64,000 nucleotides of DNA from Glutamicibacter sp. JL.03c (GTDB taxonomy: Bacteria > Actinomycetota > Actinomycetes > Actinomycetales > Micrococcaceae): NCBI RefSeq assembly GCF_025854375.1, contig NZ_CP107575.1, forward strand, positions 1,798,001 through 1,862,000. Direction: 5' to 3'. This document shows positions 28,828 to 38,100 of this stretch, piece after piece. The translations under genes were made by a program, and so were the position numbers. Every line of letters begins with the position of its first letter. The first letter of the stretch is position 1. A model generated the notes under the pieces. The model saw nothing but the letters and a program-made list of their open reading frames with translations. It was not told the DNA's origin and ran no database searches.

Positions 28828-28840
28828 TGAACACTGTTCA
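28828..28840. promoter_or_regulatory. BioQ-type operator, distal
   Basis: TGAACACTGTTCA is a second perfect TGAAC-N3-GTTCA palindrome, 56 bp centre to centre from the first. Two like sites bracketing an AT-rich stretch suggest that the promoter of the bio operon lies between or over them. Confidence 0.72.
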
Positions 28841-28925
28841 GCAATATGTCGTCGAGTCCTTGCATCGACCGGCGTTCCCAGCACCAGGGCACCACTTGCC
28901 ATCCTCCTGATTCCGGGCAGCAAAA

Positions 28926-28966
28926 AGCGCGTTGCCGGCCAGAATGATTCTGGCCGGCAACGCGCT
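28926..28966 (-). terminator. Terminator after the thrS-HIT transcript
   Basis: A perfect 19-bp stem (arms 28926-28944 and 28948-28966) with loop TGA, followed on the minus strand by a run of five T. It lies about 50 bp past the HIT-protein stop. Confidence 0.92.
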
Positions 28967-29018
28967 CAGTGATCTTTGGGTCCGCCAGATCAGGCGGCTG
29001 GATCAAGGCAGGTTCGCC

Positions 29019-29579
29019 TCATTGGTTCCAGGCTGCGGCAATCGCGTCGCGCACCTCGGACAGCGTTTGGGGAATGGCCTTGGTCTGCGCGATGATCGGG
29101 AAGAAATTCCCGTCCCCGCTCCACCGTGGCACCACATGCTGATGCAGATGGGCAGCGATGCCAGCTCCCCCGGCTTCTCCCTGGTTCATGCCCAGGTTGA
29201 AGCCCGAAGGATTGGACACCTTGCGCAGCACCCGCATGGAATGCTGGGCCAGGGCCGCCATTTCCGCCGTTTCCTCCACCGTGATGTCGGTGTAGTTCGG
29301 CACATGGCGGTACGGGCAGATCAGCAGGTGGCCCGGGTTGTACGGGAAGAGGTTCAGGATCACGAAGCAGGTTTCCCCGCGATGCACGATCAGCGCCTCT
29401 TCATCTGTGCGCTGCGGACCGGCGCAGAACGGGCAGCTGGCCTCGTCCTTGACCTGGTCCTGCCCGCCCTTGATGTAGGCCATGCGATAGGGAGTCCACA
29501 GCCGCTGGAACGAATCCGGCACTCCGGCGAGTTCAAAGTCGTCGGTGACGGACTGGTCTGCTTGCTCCTGCATGCTCAA
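29019..29579 (-). CDS. HIT-family hydrolase/phosphorylase (Ap4A phosphorylase-like)
   Basis: A 186-residue histidine-triad protein. The active-site triad is HLHQHVVPRW, with the upstream CPFCAG zinc-binding-type cysteine pair and ILNLFPYNPGHLLICPYRHV. The gene sits directly downstream of thrS (18 bp), the position held in mycobacteria by a HIT protein with Ap4A phosphorylase activity, so a role in dinucleoside polyphosphate turnover is plausible. In those genomes pgsA and mannoside-synthesis genes follow; here they do not. Confidence 0.92.
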   Translation of the reverse strand: MSMQEQADQSVTDDFELAGVPDSFQRLWTPYRMAYIKGGQDQVKDEASCPFCAGPQRTDEEALIVHRGETCFVILNLFPYNPGHLLICPYRHVPNYTDITVEETAEMAALAQHSMRVLRKVSNPSGFNLGMNQGEAGGAGIAAHLHQHVVPRWSGDGNFFPIIAQTKAIPQTLSEVRDAIAAAWNQ

Positions 29580-29597
29580 TGGACTCCCTATCCCCTG

Positions 29598-31613
29598 CTA
29601 GTTGCTGTTATCGCGGCTCTTGATGGCTTCAACAATGCGGGCCACCGCGTCATCGATCGGCACCTGGTTTTCCTGGCTGCCATCGCGGAAGCGGAAGGAC
29701 ACGGCATTTGCCTCTGCATCTTCGCCACCGGCGATGAGCACAAACGGAATCTTGTCCTTGGACGCGTTGCGGATCTTCTTCGGGAAGCGATCCGAGGAGT
29801 CATCCAGTTCCACGCGGACGCCCTGGGCCTTGAGCTTCGCAACTACCTCGGAAAGGTAGTCGTTGAAGGCCTCGGCCACAGGGATGGCGCGAACCTGCAC
29901 TGGCGAGAGCCAGGCCGGGAAGGCACCAGCGTAGTGCTCGGTGAGCACGCCGAGGAAGCGCTCGATGGATCCGAACTTTGCAGCGTGGATCATCACCGGT
30001 TCCTGGCGGCTCCCATCAGCCGCCTGGTACTCCAGGCCGAAGCGCGCCGGCTGGTTGAAGTCGTACTGCACGGTGCCCATCTGCCAGGTGCGGCCGATGG
30101 CGTCCTTGGCCTGGACCGAGATCTTCGGGCCGTAGAAGGCGGCGCCACCCGGGTCGGCAACCAGCTCGACGCCGGTTTCGGTGGCGACGCGCTCCAGCAC
30201 TGCGGTGGCTTCTTCCCACTGCTCGTCCGAGCCGATGAACTTGTCCGATTCGGGATCGCGGGTGGACAGCTCCAGGTAGAAGTCGTCCATGCCGAAGTCC
30301 TTGAGCAGGGAGAGCATGAAGTTCAGCAGGTGCTCGACTTCGCCAGGCGCCTGCTCCTTGGTGACGTAGGAGTGCGAGTCGTCCTGGGCGAAACCGCGCA
30401 CGCGGGTCAGCCCGTGGACCACGCCGGACTTCTCGTAGCGGTAGACGTGGCCGAACTCGAACAAGCGCAGCGGCAGTTCACGGTAGCTGCGTCCGCGGCC
30501 GCGGAAGATCAGGTTGTGCATCGGGCAGTTCATGGCCTTCAGCCGGTATTCCTGGCCCTGCTTGGTGATGTTGCCATCTTCATCGCGCTCTTCATCGATG
30601 TGCAGCGCCGGGAACATGGTGTCCGCGTAGTACGGCAGGTGGCCCGAAGTGTGGAACAGCCCGTCCTTGGAGATGTGCGGGGTGCCCACGTACTGGAAGC
30701 CTTCTTCCACGTGGCGGTCGCGCACGTAGTCTTCCATCTCGCGCTTGATGATGCCGCCCTTGGGGTGGAACACCGGCAGGCCCGAGCCCAGTTCATCCGG
30801 GAAGGAGAAGAGGTCCAGTTCGGCGCCGAGCTTGCGGTGGTCGCGGCGTTCGGCCTCAGCCAGGCGCTCCTGGTAGGCCTTGAGGTCTTCCTTGGTTGGC
30901 CAGGCGGTGCCGTAGATGCGCTGCAGCTGCTTGTTCTTTTCGCTGCCCAGCCAGTAGGCGGCGGCCGAACGGGTCAGCGCGAATGCGTTCTTGATCAGCT
31001 TGGTGTTCGGCAGGTGCGGGCCGCGGCACAGGTCCTTCCAGACGATGTCGCCGGACTTGCGGTCCACGTTGTCGTAGATCGTGGTTTCGCCGGCGGCCAC
31101 CTCAACGGTGACGCCCTCGCCCGAGGTGTCCGCGGAGTCGGCCTTGGCCAGCAGCTCGCACTTGTAGGGCTCGTTGGCCATTTCGGCCTTGGCTTCTTCC
31201 GGCGATACCTCGCGGCGCGCAAAGAGCTGGTTCTGGTTGACGATCTTGAGCATCATCTTTTCCAGCTGCTTCAGATCTTCCGGGGTGAACGGCTCGGCGA
31301 CGTCGAAGTCGAAGTAGAAACCGTCGGTGATGTACGGGCCGATGCCCAGCTTGGCATCGGGGCGCAGCTGCTGCACGGCTTGGGCCATCACGTGGGCAGT
31401 CGAGTGACGCAGCACCTCCAACCCTTCTGGGTCGGTGATGGTGACACGGGTGACGGTGCTACCGGCTTCCAGTTCGCGGGCCAGGTCGCGCAATACGCCG
31501 TCGACGTGCATGACAACCACGTCTTTCTGATCGGCGTAGAACTGCAGACCGGTTGTTCCCGCGTCCACCTGTACCTGCTCGCCATCGATGGTGAGAGTCA
31601 GCTGCTCGCTCAT
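29598..31613 (-). CDS. thrS: Threonyl-tRNA synthetase
   Basis: A 671-residue class II synthetase charging tRNA-Thr. Domains in order: TGS ([15 protein letters not shown]), the second additional/editing domain ([21 protein letters not shown], with histidines, and the late cysteine-histidine region CRGPHLPNT), the catalytic core ([24 protein letters not shown], then [17 protein letters not shown]) and the anticodon-binding domain ([17 protein letters not shown]). The length is normal. No leader regulatory element was recognised upstream. Confidence 0.97.
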   Translation of the reverse strand: MSEQLTLTIDGEQVQVDAGTTGLQFYADQKDVVVMHVDGVLRDLARELEAGSTVTRVTITDPEGLEVLRHSTAHVMAQAVQQLRPDAKLGIGPYITDGFYFDFDVAEPFTPEDLKQLEKMMLKIVNQNQLFARREVSPEEAKAEMANEPYKCELLAKADSADTSGEGVTVEVAAGETTIYDNVDRKSGDIVWKDLCRGPHLPNTKLIKNAFALTRSAAAYWLGSEKNKQLQRIYGTAWPTKEDLKAYQERLAEAERRDHRKLGAELDLFSFPDELGSGLPVFHPKGGIIKREMEDYVRDRHVEEGFQYVGTPHISKDGLFHTSGHLPYYADTMFPALHIDEERDEDGNITKQGQEYRLKAMNCPMHNLIFRGRGRSYRELPLRLFEFGHVYRYEKSGVVHGLTRVRGFAQDDSHSYVTKEQAPGEVEHLLNFMLSLLKDFGMDDFYLELSTRDPESDKFIGSDEQWEEATAVLERVATETGVELVADPGGAAFYGPKISVQAKDAIGRTWQMGTVQYDFNQPARFGLEYQAADGSRQEPVMIHAAKFGSIERFLGVLTEHYAGAFPAWLSPVQVRAIPVAEAFNDYLSEVVAKLKAQGVRVELDDSSDRFPKKIRNASKDKIPFVLIAGGEDAEANAVSFRFRDGSQENQVPIDDAVARIVEAIKSRDNSN

Positions 31614-31721
31614 GAGATCGGGTTCTACCTTTCAATCTGTGATGGCTTCATAGCTTGTGGCATACCTTGGCCACAGCCAGCCAGATTCCAGTTTAGTTCA
31701 AGACCTCGCCTCAGCGCGCGT

Positions 31722-32369
31722 TCACTTCGGGTTTTGCGATGATTGCTGGCCCGCTTGTGACTCGTTCAACAGTGATTCGGCATTGATCAAGGTCATCACA
31801 TGCCAGATTTCACGGTCCCCGGCCGGCTGGGAGCTATGGACCTTGCCGTCCTGCAGGTCCTTCCGGAACGCCGGGATGACCTTTTCCAGGCGGCGGATCA
31901 GCTCTCGCATTTCATCCATGGTGAGCATCAGGTCGCTGGTCATCATGCGGGCCTTGGCCTCGCCGGTTTCTTCGCCGGAGTAGTGGCGTCCGCCGTGGAC
32001 CATGGCCGCATGCAGGCGCCGCTGCTCGTCATTGATGACCTGCCCGAGATAGGCACCCATGGCCATGCCGGATGGATCGTCTTCCCGCTCCCCCACCTCG
32101 CCGGTGGTGTACGCAACGGCAGCCGACTTCCAGACGCGGTCGCGCTTGTCCCGTGCGAGCTCCGGGACCTCGACAATCATCTCGGCCTTGGCTAATTCGC
32201 GCAGGTGGAAGCTGATCTTGTTCGCCGGCATCTCCAGCACCTGTGCCATGTCCGCCGCGCGGGCCGATCCCATCGCCGATAGCGTATTGAGAATCTGCCG
32301 GCGCAGCGGGTTGGCAATCGCCTTAAGCATCGGCGTAGTGAACGTGACCAGCGACTCGTTATTGCTCAT
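31722..32369 (-). CDS. ArsR-like winged-helix regulator of the divergent MFS gene
   Basis: A 215-residue DNA-binding protein. The N-terminal winged helix is evident (IANPLRRQILNTLSAMGSARAADMAQVLEMPANKISFHLRELAKAE). The long C-terminal part, predicted helical and containing MGAYLGQVINDEQRRLHAAM, probably dimerises or binds a ligand. No metal-binding cysteine motif is present. It is divergent from the MFS exporter, with a near-perfect 17-bp inverted repeat in the shared 80-bp gap, so autoregulation and control of the exporter are likely. Start at ATG 32369 (MSNNESL). Confidence 0.88.
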   Translation of the reverse strand: MSNNESLVTFTTPMLKAIANPLRRQILNTLSAMGSARAADMAQVLEMPANKISFHLRELAKAEMIVEVPELARDKRDRVWKSAAVAYTTGEVGEREDDPSGMAMGAYLGQVINDEQRRLHAAMVHGGRHYSGEETGEAKARMMTSDLMLTMDEMRELIRRLEKVIPAFRKDLQDGKVHSSQPAGDREIWHVMTLINAESLLNESQAGQQSSQNPK

Positions 32370-32390
32370 GTGCACAGCTTAGCAATCCCC

Positions 32391-32430
32391 CAAATAAAGT
32401 TGCGCAAATTCTATTGCGCAATTTTATTTG
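32391..32430. promoter_or_regulatory. Inverted-repeat operator between regulator and MFS gene
   Basis: Arms 32391-32407 and 32414-32430 match at 16 of 17 positions around a 6-bp spacer. Each arm ends in the sub-palindrome TTGCGCAA (32400-32407 and 32414-32421). It fills the intergenic region between the two divergent starts. Confidence 0.8.
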
Positions 32431-32449
32431 CGGACTTACAGTGGATTCC

Positions 32450-33829
32450 ATGACCCCGACCCAGCCCAGCGGCCACCCAGAGACCGCGGCGATTGACCCA
32501 AACCCATTGCCCCCATTGCGTGCGCAGCAAAATTACCGCAGGTGGTTGCTGGCGGACTCCTCGGCACTGCTTTCGGGCGGCATCTATGGCTTCGTCTCCC
32601 CCTTGATCCTGCTGGCCGCCACCGGCGCGCCGGTGCTGGCCGGATCCCTGGCTGCGCTGGGGATGGCAGCCAGGGCCAGCGTCATATTGGCCGGTGGCGC
32701 CATGGCGGACCGCTCCGACAAGGCGCGGATGATCCTGATCGGGAGCTTGTGCGGCGCAGCGGTGACCGCGGCCTTGGCCCTGGGTATCGGAACTAGTTCG
32801 CTGCCGGTTCCCCTGCTATGCCTCGCGCATGTCCTGATGGAATTGCGCGGCGGATACTTTGGCTCAACAACCAATGCCGCCCTCAAGGATCTGGTGCACC
32901 CGAAACAGCTCGGCCGCGCGATGGCTGCCAACCAAGGCCGCGACTCGGTGCTGATGCTCGGCTCCGCTCCCCTTGGCGGTGTCTTGCTCGGATTCGGCGG
33001 CGCCGTTGCCCTGCTTGCCGTCGCTGTCTTGAATTTGATCGCTGCGGCCAGCGGGTTCGCGCTGCGCCGGCCTCTGCGGGCCGCGCAGCAATCCTTCCGG
33101 GAACGAGGCGAGGCCAGCGCTGTCGGCGAAGAGAAAGTTGCCCACGGAATCTTGGCCGGCATGCGCTGGTGTTTTTCCCGCCCGCAACTACGAGCGCTGC
33201 TGATGTTGATTACGGTCGTCAACATCGGCGTCAACGGGCTGATGACCACTCTGATCTATGGGCTGGAGCAGCGTTCGGAAGCTCCGTGGATCATTGGGCT
33301 GGCATCGACGTGCATGGGCGCTGGAATGCTTATCGGCTCGCTGGCGGCGACCTCGCTCATTGAAAAATTCCGCAGCGGGCTTCTGGCTTGCAATTGCCTC
33401 ACTCTTCTTGGCGCCGCCATGCTCCTCATCGGGTTTAACACGAACCTGTTGTGGATGGGCTCCATGCTGCTGCTCAGTCTCCTGAGCGTCCCCGCGCTCA
33501 ACGCCGCAGTCGGCGGATACTTCATGGCATGCGTCCCCCAGGACATGTCCGGGCGAGCGAATTCCTTGATTACCTTCATGGCCCTGGCCGCCTTGCCTTT
33601 GGCACCGCTGGCCACCGGGCTCGGCTTGGAGTGGGTTGGCATGGGCCCGACACTCATCTTTTTCGGAGCATTGGTTTCCTTGGCTGCCATCTTGGCCTGG
33701 CTTTCGCCACAGGTCCGAGGGATCCCTCGCCCCGAGCATTGGGTTGCTGCCGCATCTCCAGCACCGATTGAACGCGCCAGTTCCGATGGCTCCCAGAAGT
33801 CCCCCGCCCCTGCGGCACCCACCGAATAG
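32450..33829 (+). CDS. Major facilitator superfamily transporter
   Basis: A 459-residue integral membrane protein with about 12 hydrophobic segments. The loop 2-3 signature reads GGAMADRSDKARMI and a second copy appears mid-protein near SLIEKFRSG. It most resembles DHA1-type efflux proteins. The start is taken as ATG 32450 (MTPTQPSG) rather than 32414, which lies inside the operator. A divergent ArsR-like regulator and shared operator indicate inducible efflux; the substrate is unknown. A small gene follows 11 bp downstream. Confidence 0.9.
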   Translation: MTPTQPSGHPETAAIDPNPLPPLRAQQNYRRWLLADSSALLSGGIYGFVSPLILLAATGAPVLAGSLAALGMAARASVILAGGAMADRSDKARMILIGSLCGAAVTAALALGIGTSSLPVPLLCLAHVLMELRGGYFGSTTNAALKDLVHPKQLGRAMAANQGRDSVLMLGSAPLGGVLLGFGGAVALLAVAVLNLIAAASGFALRRPLRAAQQSFRERGEASAVGEEKVAHGILAGMRWCFSRPQLRALLMLITVVNIGVNGLMTTLIYGLEQRSEAPWIIGLASTCMGAGMLIGSLAATSLIEKFRSGLLACNCLTLLGAAMLLIGFNTNLLWMGSMLLLSLLSVPALNAAVGGYFMACVPQDMSGRANSLITFMALAALPLAPLATGLGLEWVGMGPTLIFFGALVSLAAILAWLSPQVRGIPRPEHWVAAASPAPIERASSDGSQKSPAPAAPTE

Positions 33830-33840
33830 GAGTACCCGAA

Positions 33841-34017
33841 GTGATTTCCGATCCCACTGCACCCGGTGAATCCCGGCTCAAGCGATCAGCCCTCAAACGC
33901 ATGTTCAGCAGTGAAAAGCGTTACCGCCATGCCTCTGCGTTGGAGCGCCAGAACAGCGAGGCGGCTGCCCGAATGCGGCATCAAGCGCTGCGCAATGAGC
34001 AATGGATCTATTTATAG
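33841..34017 (+). CDS. Small basic protein, 58 residues
   Basis: GTG at 33841, with AGGAG nine bases upstream, opens a 58-codon frame ending with TAG at 34015-34017. The product is hydrophilic and basic: MISDPTAPGESRLKRSALKR, then FSSEKRYRHASALERQNSEA and a helical AAARMRHQALRNEQWIYL end. It follows the MFS gene by 11 bp and probably shares its transcript. No family was recognised. Codon use and ribosome site favour a real gene. Confidence 0.6.
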   Translation: MISDPTAPGESRLKRSALKRMFSSEKRYRHASALERQNSEAAARMRHQALRNEQWIYL

Positions 34018-34088
34018 GGACGCAGGAAAAGTCTTGAAAGATCCTCGATTCCATGGCTTTCATTTTCAACCGCTCCTACCCTAGGAAT

Positions 34089-34529
34089 ATGAACAAGCCG
34101 GCCCCACCCGTCATCAGCGCCATTACCCTCGGCGTGCGCGATGTCGGCGCTTCCACCAAGTTCTACACCGAGGGCCTGGGGTTTGAGCTGGTGCAGCCAG
34201 CCCACCCGGAAATCGCCTTTGTCCGCGCCGGATATGGTTTGATGCTCGCTCTGTGGGACGTGAAACAGATGCCCAGCGAGTACGGCGATGTCGGGCACGG
34301 CCCGTTGGCACCGCCGATCTCGCTTGGGCATAACGTGCACTCGGATGCGGAAGTGGATCACCACTACCGGCGAGCGCTTGAGGCGGGAGCAACGTCGATC
34401 ACCGTGCCCACCGTGCAGCCTTGGGGTGGCAAGAGCGCCTGCGTGGCCGATCCGGATGGCTTCCGCTGGGATTTTGTGCATAATCCGTCGTTTGTCATTG
34501 ATGCCGACGGGCATGTTTCCTCGGTTTGA
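34089..34529 (+). CDS. VOC-superfamily (glyoxalase-like) protein
   Basis: A 146-residue protein with two paired beta-alpha-beta-beta-beta modules: ITLGVRDVGASTKFYTEGLGFEL and VHSDAEVDHHYRRALEAGAT, ending with the ACVADPDGFRWDFVHNP strand typical of bleomycin-resistance/glyoxalase relatives. The metal ligands are only partly identifiable. ATG 34089 has TAGGA close upstream. Substrate unknown; many relatives are annotated only as VOC proteins. Confidence 0.88.
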   Translation: MNKPAPPVISAITLGVRDVGASTKFYTEGLGFELVQPAHPEIAFVRAGYGLMLALWDVKQMPSEYGDVGHGPLAPPISLGHNVHSDAEVDHHYRRALEAGATSITVPTVQPWGGKSACVADPDGFRWDFVHNPSFVIDADGHVSSV

Positions 34530-34535
34530 GAATTA

Positions 34536-35086
34536 TCAGTCGTCAGTTATGTTCGTACTTGGTTTCCTCTCAGGCCAGGGTTCAGCGGTAAGTGACGGCC
34601 ACTGTGATAACCACCGTTTGGTCTTGGCTTCATACACGTTCCGGGGCGCGAGCACTGGATTCGGAATGATCCTCCGGGCGAATAAATTTGCAAATCCATA
34701 TGGCGCATAGGTGCTAATCTGCCCATTCGCATCGCTGGCGACTGGAATAGCTGGAACCCCGAAGTGCCCTTCGTACCAAATGTGGACGCGTGCTTCATTG
34801 CGGACTTCGATTTCTGCGTCGATGTCCTTGAAGAGTTCTTTTGCACGGCGAATGACTGCATCTCCCGCCTTATAGGACGTGTCTTCGTCGAAGTAGAAGA
34901 AGTCGTAGTCGCGAATCCCGTTTTGCGGGTCTTTGCCTTCCAGTACGTTCCATACCGTTTGGAATAGCTCACCTGTAGTCAGCCACCAGTCAGAGAGGCG
35001 GAGCTGCGGGCGAGCTGGAGTATTTGCCGGTTGATCGGGTTGGCTTGGACGCAGGTTAGGAAAAGTTTTTCATCTTGTGTGCTCAC
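34536..35086 (-). pseudogene. Frameshifted nucleotidyltransferase-family protein (DUF925 type)
   Basis: From GTG 35086 the frame reads MSTQDEKLFLTCVQANPINR and on to ILQLA, then meets a TGA at 34979-34981. Shifting one base near 34990-35030 restores a long frame to TGA 34536-34538: LRLSDWWLTTGELFQTVWNV, GIRDYDFFYFDEDTSYKAGD, EIEVRNEARVHIWYEGHFGV and YAPYGFANLFARRIIPNPVL. This is the order of blocks in stand-alone nucleotidyltransferase (DUF925) proteins. The single lesion near the N-terminus makes an inactive gene likely unless it is a sequencing error. Confidence 0.82.
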
Positions 35087-35167
35087 CGGTGGTTGCCCCA
35101 AAAATCAGGTATCTGCCTTATTGGACCAATGTAGCTGCAGGGAAAGCCCTGCCTGCGGGCTAGTTCA

Positions 35168-38100
35168 TCAGGCTCCGCGCTGATCCAGCCCTTCAGCTTC
35201 CATGCGCTTGGCGAGTTCACCAAGGCTTTCGCTCTTGGGTGCCCCCTCGGCGAATTTTGGCCGATAGCTGGGTTGCGGCCGGCTCTGCTCTTCAAGGTAT
35301 CCGGCCGCAGGCAGCGTTTCTGGCTGATGCAGGTCCCAGGCGTTCAGCGCCTGCAAGGAAATGCCGCGTGGCCCGGTACGCCGGGTGACCCCGTGGATGA
35401 GCAGCATGCGGGTGGAGAAAAGCAGCGGCCCGGTGCGTTGCTGCGTGTCATCGAAGAAAGTGGCATCGATGCAGCCGGTGCCGTCATCCACGGAAATGAA
35501 GACCACTCGCTTTCCACCTCTCATGGGAGGAGTCTGTGTGGCCACGCGTACCCCGGCGACCAGCACTTCGGTTCCGTTGCGCAAGTGCAGCAACTCGGCC
35601 GCTTGGGTCATGGGCAGATGCGCCAGGCGTTGCCGGTAGGAGGAGATCAGGTGCTCGCTGGCATCCAAGTGCATCAGGTCCAGTTCGGTACGTACTACTT
35701 CGGCAGGTTCCAGCTCAATCCCCGTGGCTTTGATGTGTTCGATTTTCCCAAGGTCGAGGGCCAGCTGTCCGGGTCCCGGACGGTATTTGGCCGGAAGGGA
35801 GCTATGCGCCATGGATTGGGTATGGGCGATGGTGTCGGCACGTGAGGTTCCTGCAAGCAGGGAATCGAAGACTCCGAGGGCTGCAAGATTCTGGTAGGTA
35901 CGGCGCGAGAGTCCTGCGCGGGCTCGGACATCGGCAAGGTGCTCGTAGGGCTGGCCGGCCACGAGGCGTTGCACTTCGCGTTCGCTCATCTGGTGGATAT
36001 CGCGGAAGGCCAGGCGGATTCCATAGCGTCCGGGACGCAGCGAGCTGGGTGCGCGGGGCACCACTGGGAGCTTCGAAGGAGCAGATTCGAAAACTCGTTC
36101 GACTCGATAGTGCCCCGTGGAGCGATTGATATCCAGTGGGAGGATGGGAACGCCCATGCGGCGGGCTTCGGAGACCAGCAGCCGCTTGGGATACATCCCC
36201 GGGTCGTGTTCCCAGATCCCGGCAAGGAAGGCCTCGGGGTGATGCGCCTTGAGCCAGGCCGAGTGGTAGGTGGGTACGGCAAAGGCAGCCCCGTGGGCTT
36301 TGCAGAATCCGAAGGATCCGAAACCGGCCAGCACCTTCCAGACCTTGTCGATCGTCTCCTGGCTATAACCGCGCTTAGTTGCTTCGATGCGCACATAGCG
36401 TTCCACTGCTGGTTCCTTCTCGGGATTGCCGAGCAGCCGCCGATAGACATCGGCCATCCCCAGAGTGCAGCCGGTCATCACGTGCAGGATGCGCAGGATC
36501 TGCTCGTGGAAGACGGTGACCCCGTGGGTTTCGGCGAGCGCTGGCTTCAGGTCCGGGTGCAGGAACTGCTCGGGGGCGAAGCCGTGGCGGTGTTCCAGGT
36601 AGGGCTTGACCATATTCGATTGCATGGGACCCGGGCGGAACAGGGAGATGTCAATGATCAGGTCGTTGAATTCGCGGGGCGCGAGCTTGCCGACCAGTTC
36701 GCGCTGCCCCGGGGATTCGATCTGGAAGCAGCCCAGCGTATGGGTGGAGCGGATCAATTCGAAGGTGGGTTCGTCATCCAGCGGCACCCTGGCCAGGTCG
36801 ATCACTCCGGTGGCGTCGATGTAGCTGTCGTCGGCATGCCCGCCGGCGCGAGCTGCCTGCTCTTTGCTCGGGTGCAGGCGGGCGATCTCCTCGAGCGTGT
36901 AGGCGATGGCTGATTGCATGCGCACCCCGAGCACGTCGAGCTTAATCAAGCCCATCAGGTCCATGTCGTGCTTGTCGAATTGGCTCATCTGCAGCCCGAT
37001 GCCCGAGGGCTGGACCGGGGTGCGGTCCAGCAGGCTCGCGTCGGAGAGGATCACCCCGCAGGGATGCATGGAAATATGCCGGGGCAGCCGGTCCAGGCGC
37101 TCGGTGGCGTCGATGAGGATATCGAGCTGCGTGTCATCGGTGATGCGCTCGGCCAGGGCGGCCAGTTCGGGTTTCTCGGTGAGCGCTTCGCGGAATGAGG
37201 AGGCGGAGAAGCGCCAGAGCTGCTTGGCGATTTCGTCTACCTGCTCTTGTTCGATGCCAAGGGCGGATCCTGCATCGCGTACTGCGCCGCGGGCCCGGTA
37301 GGCGTTCTGCATGCTCATCAGGCTGACGCGTTCTTCTCCGAAGGTGGAGAAGATCTTGTGATAGATCTCGTGGCGGCGGGCTGATTCCACGTCGATGTCG
37401 ATATCAGGCAAAGTGGTTCGAGTGTCTGACAGGAAGCGTTCGAACACGAGGTCGTGAGCTAGAGGATTCACCTGGCTGATACCCAGCAGGTAGTTCACCA
37501 ACGAGGAGGCACCCGAACCGCGGGCCGCGACGCGTACCCCCATCTCGGTGATGAGGTTGACGGTTTCGGCCACGGTGAGGAAGTAGCCGGCGAAGTCCAG
37601 TCGCTGGATCACGCCCAGCTCGAGGTTCAGCTGTTTTTCAATCAGGCATCGGTCGGTATCAGGCAGCAGGCGCGGGACCGCAGCGTAGACGCGTTCGGTC
37701 AGTTCCTGCATGGCTGGCCGGTAGAGTCCGATGACTTTCGCCTCAGGGATCACCGGCTTCTTCCAGCCGAGGTCTGCGACGGGGTCCATGGCTGCCCATC
37801 GGGCGAGCTGTTCGGTATCGCGCAGCATCTGATGGGCCCAATGCCGCTCGGTGGCATTGCCGATTTCGGTGGCCAACTGGTGCATCTGCTGCGGGGTTTT
37901 GAGCCAGCCCTGGCCATTGGGCTGGCAGGAGTCCAGGTTTTTCAAGCTGTGCAGGGTGCGCGCGGAGTCAAGAATATCCGCGGTGACAGCTCCGTCGGGA
38001 TCTACGTAGCGCACCGCGTTGGTGAGCACGGTTTTGATCTGCCATTCGTGGGCATAGCGCAACATGCGCGCGGCCTCGCCGAGGCTATAGCGCGAACCGT

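Noticed and set aside
28932-31742. A 936-codon open frame on the plus strand across thrS
   Set aside because: It is antisense to a textbook threonyl-tRNA synthetase, has no family similarity and arises from the GC-rich third positions of the real gene.
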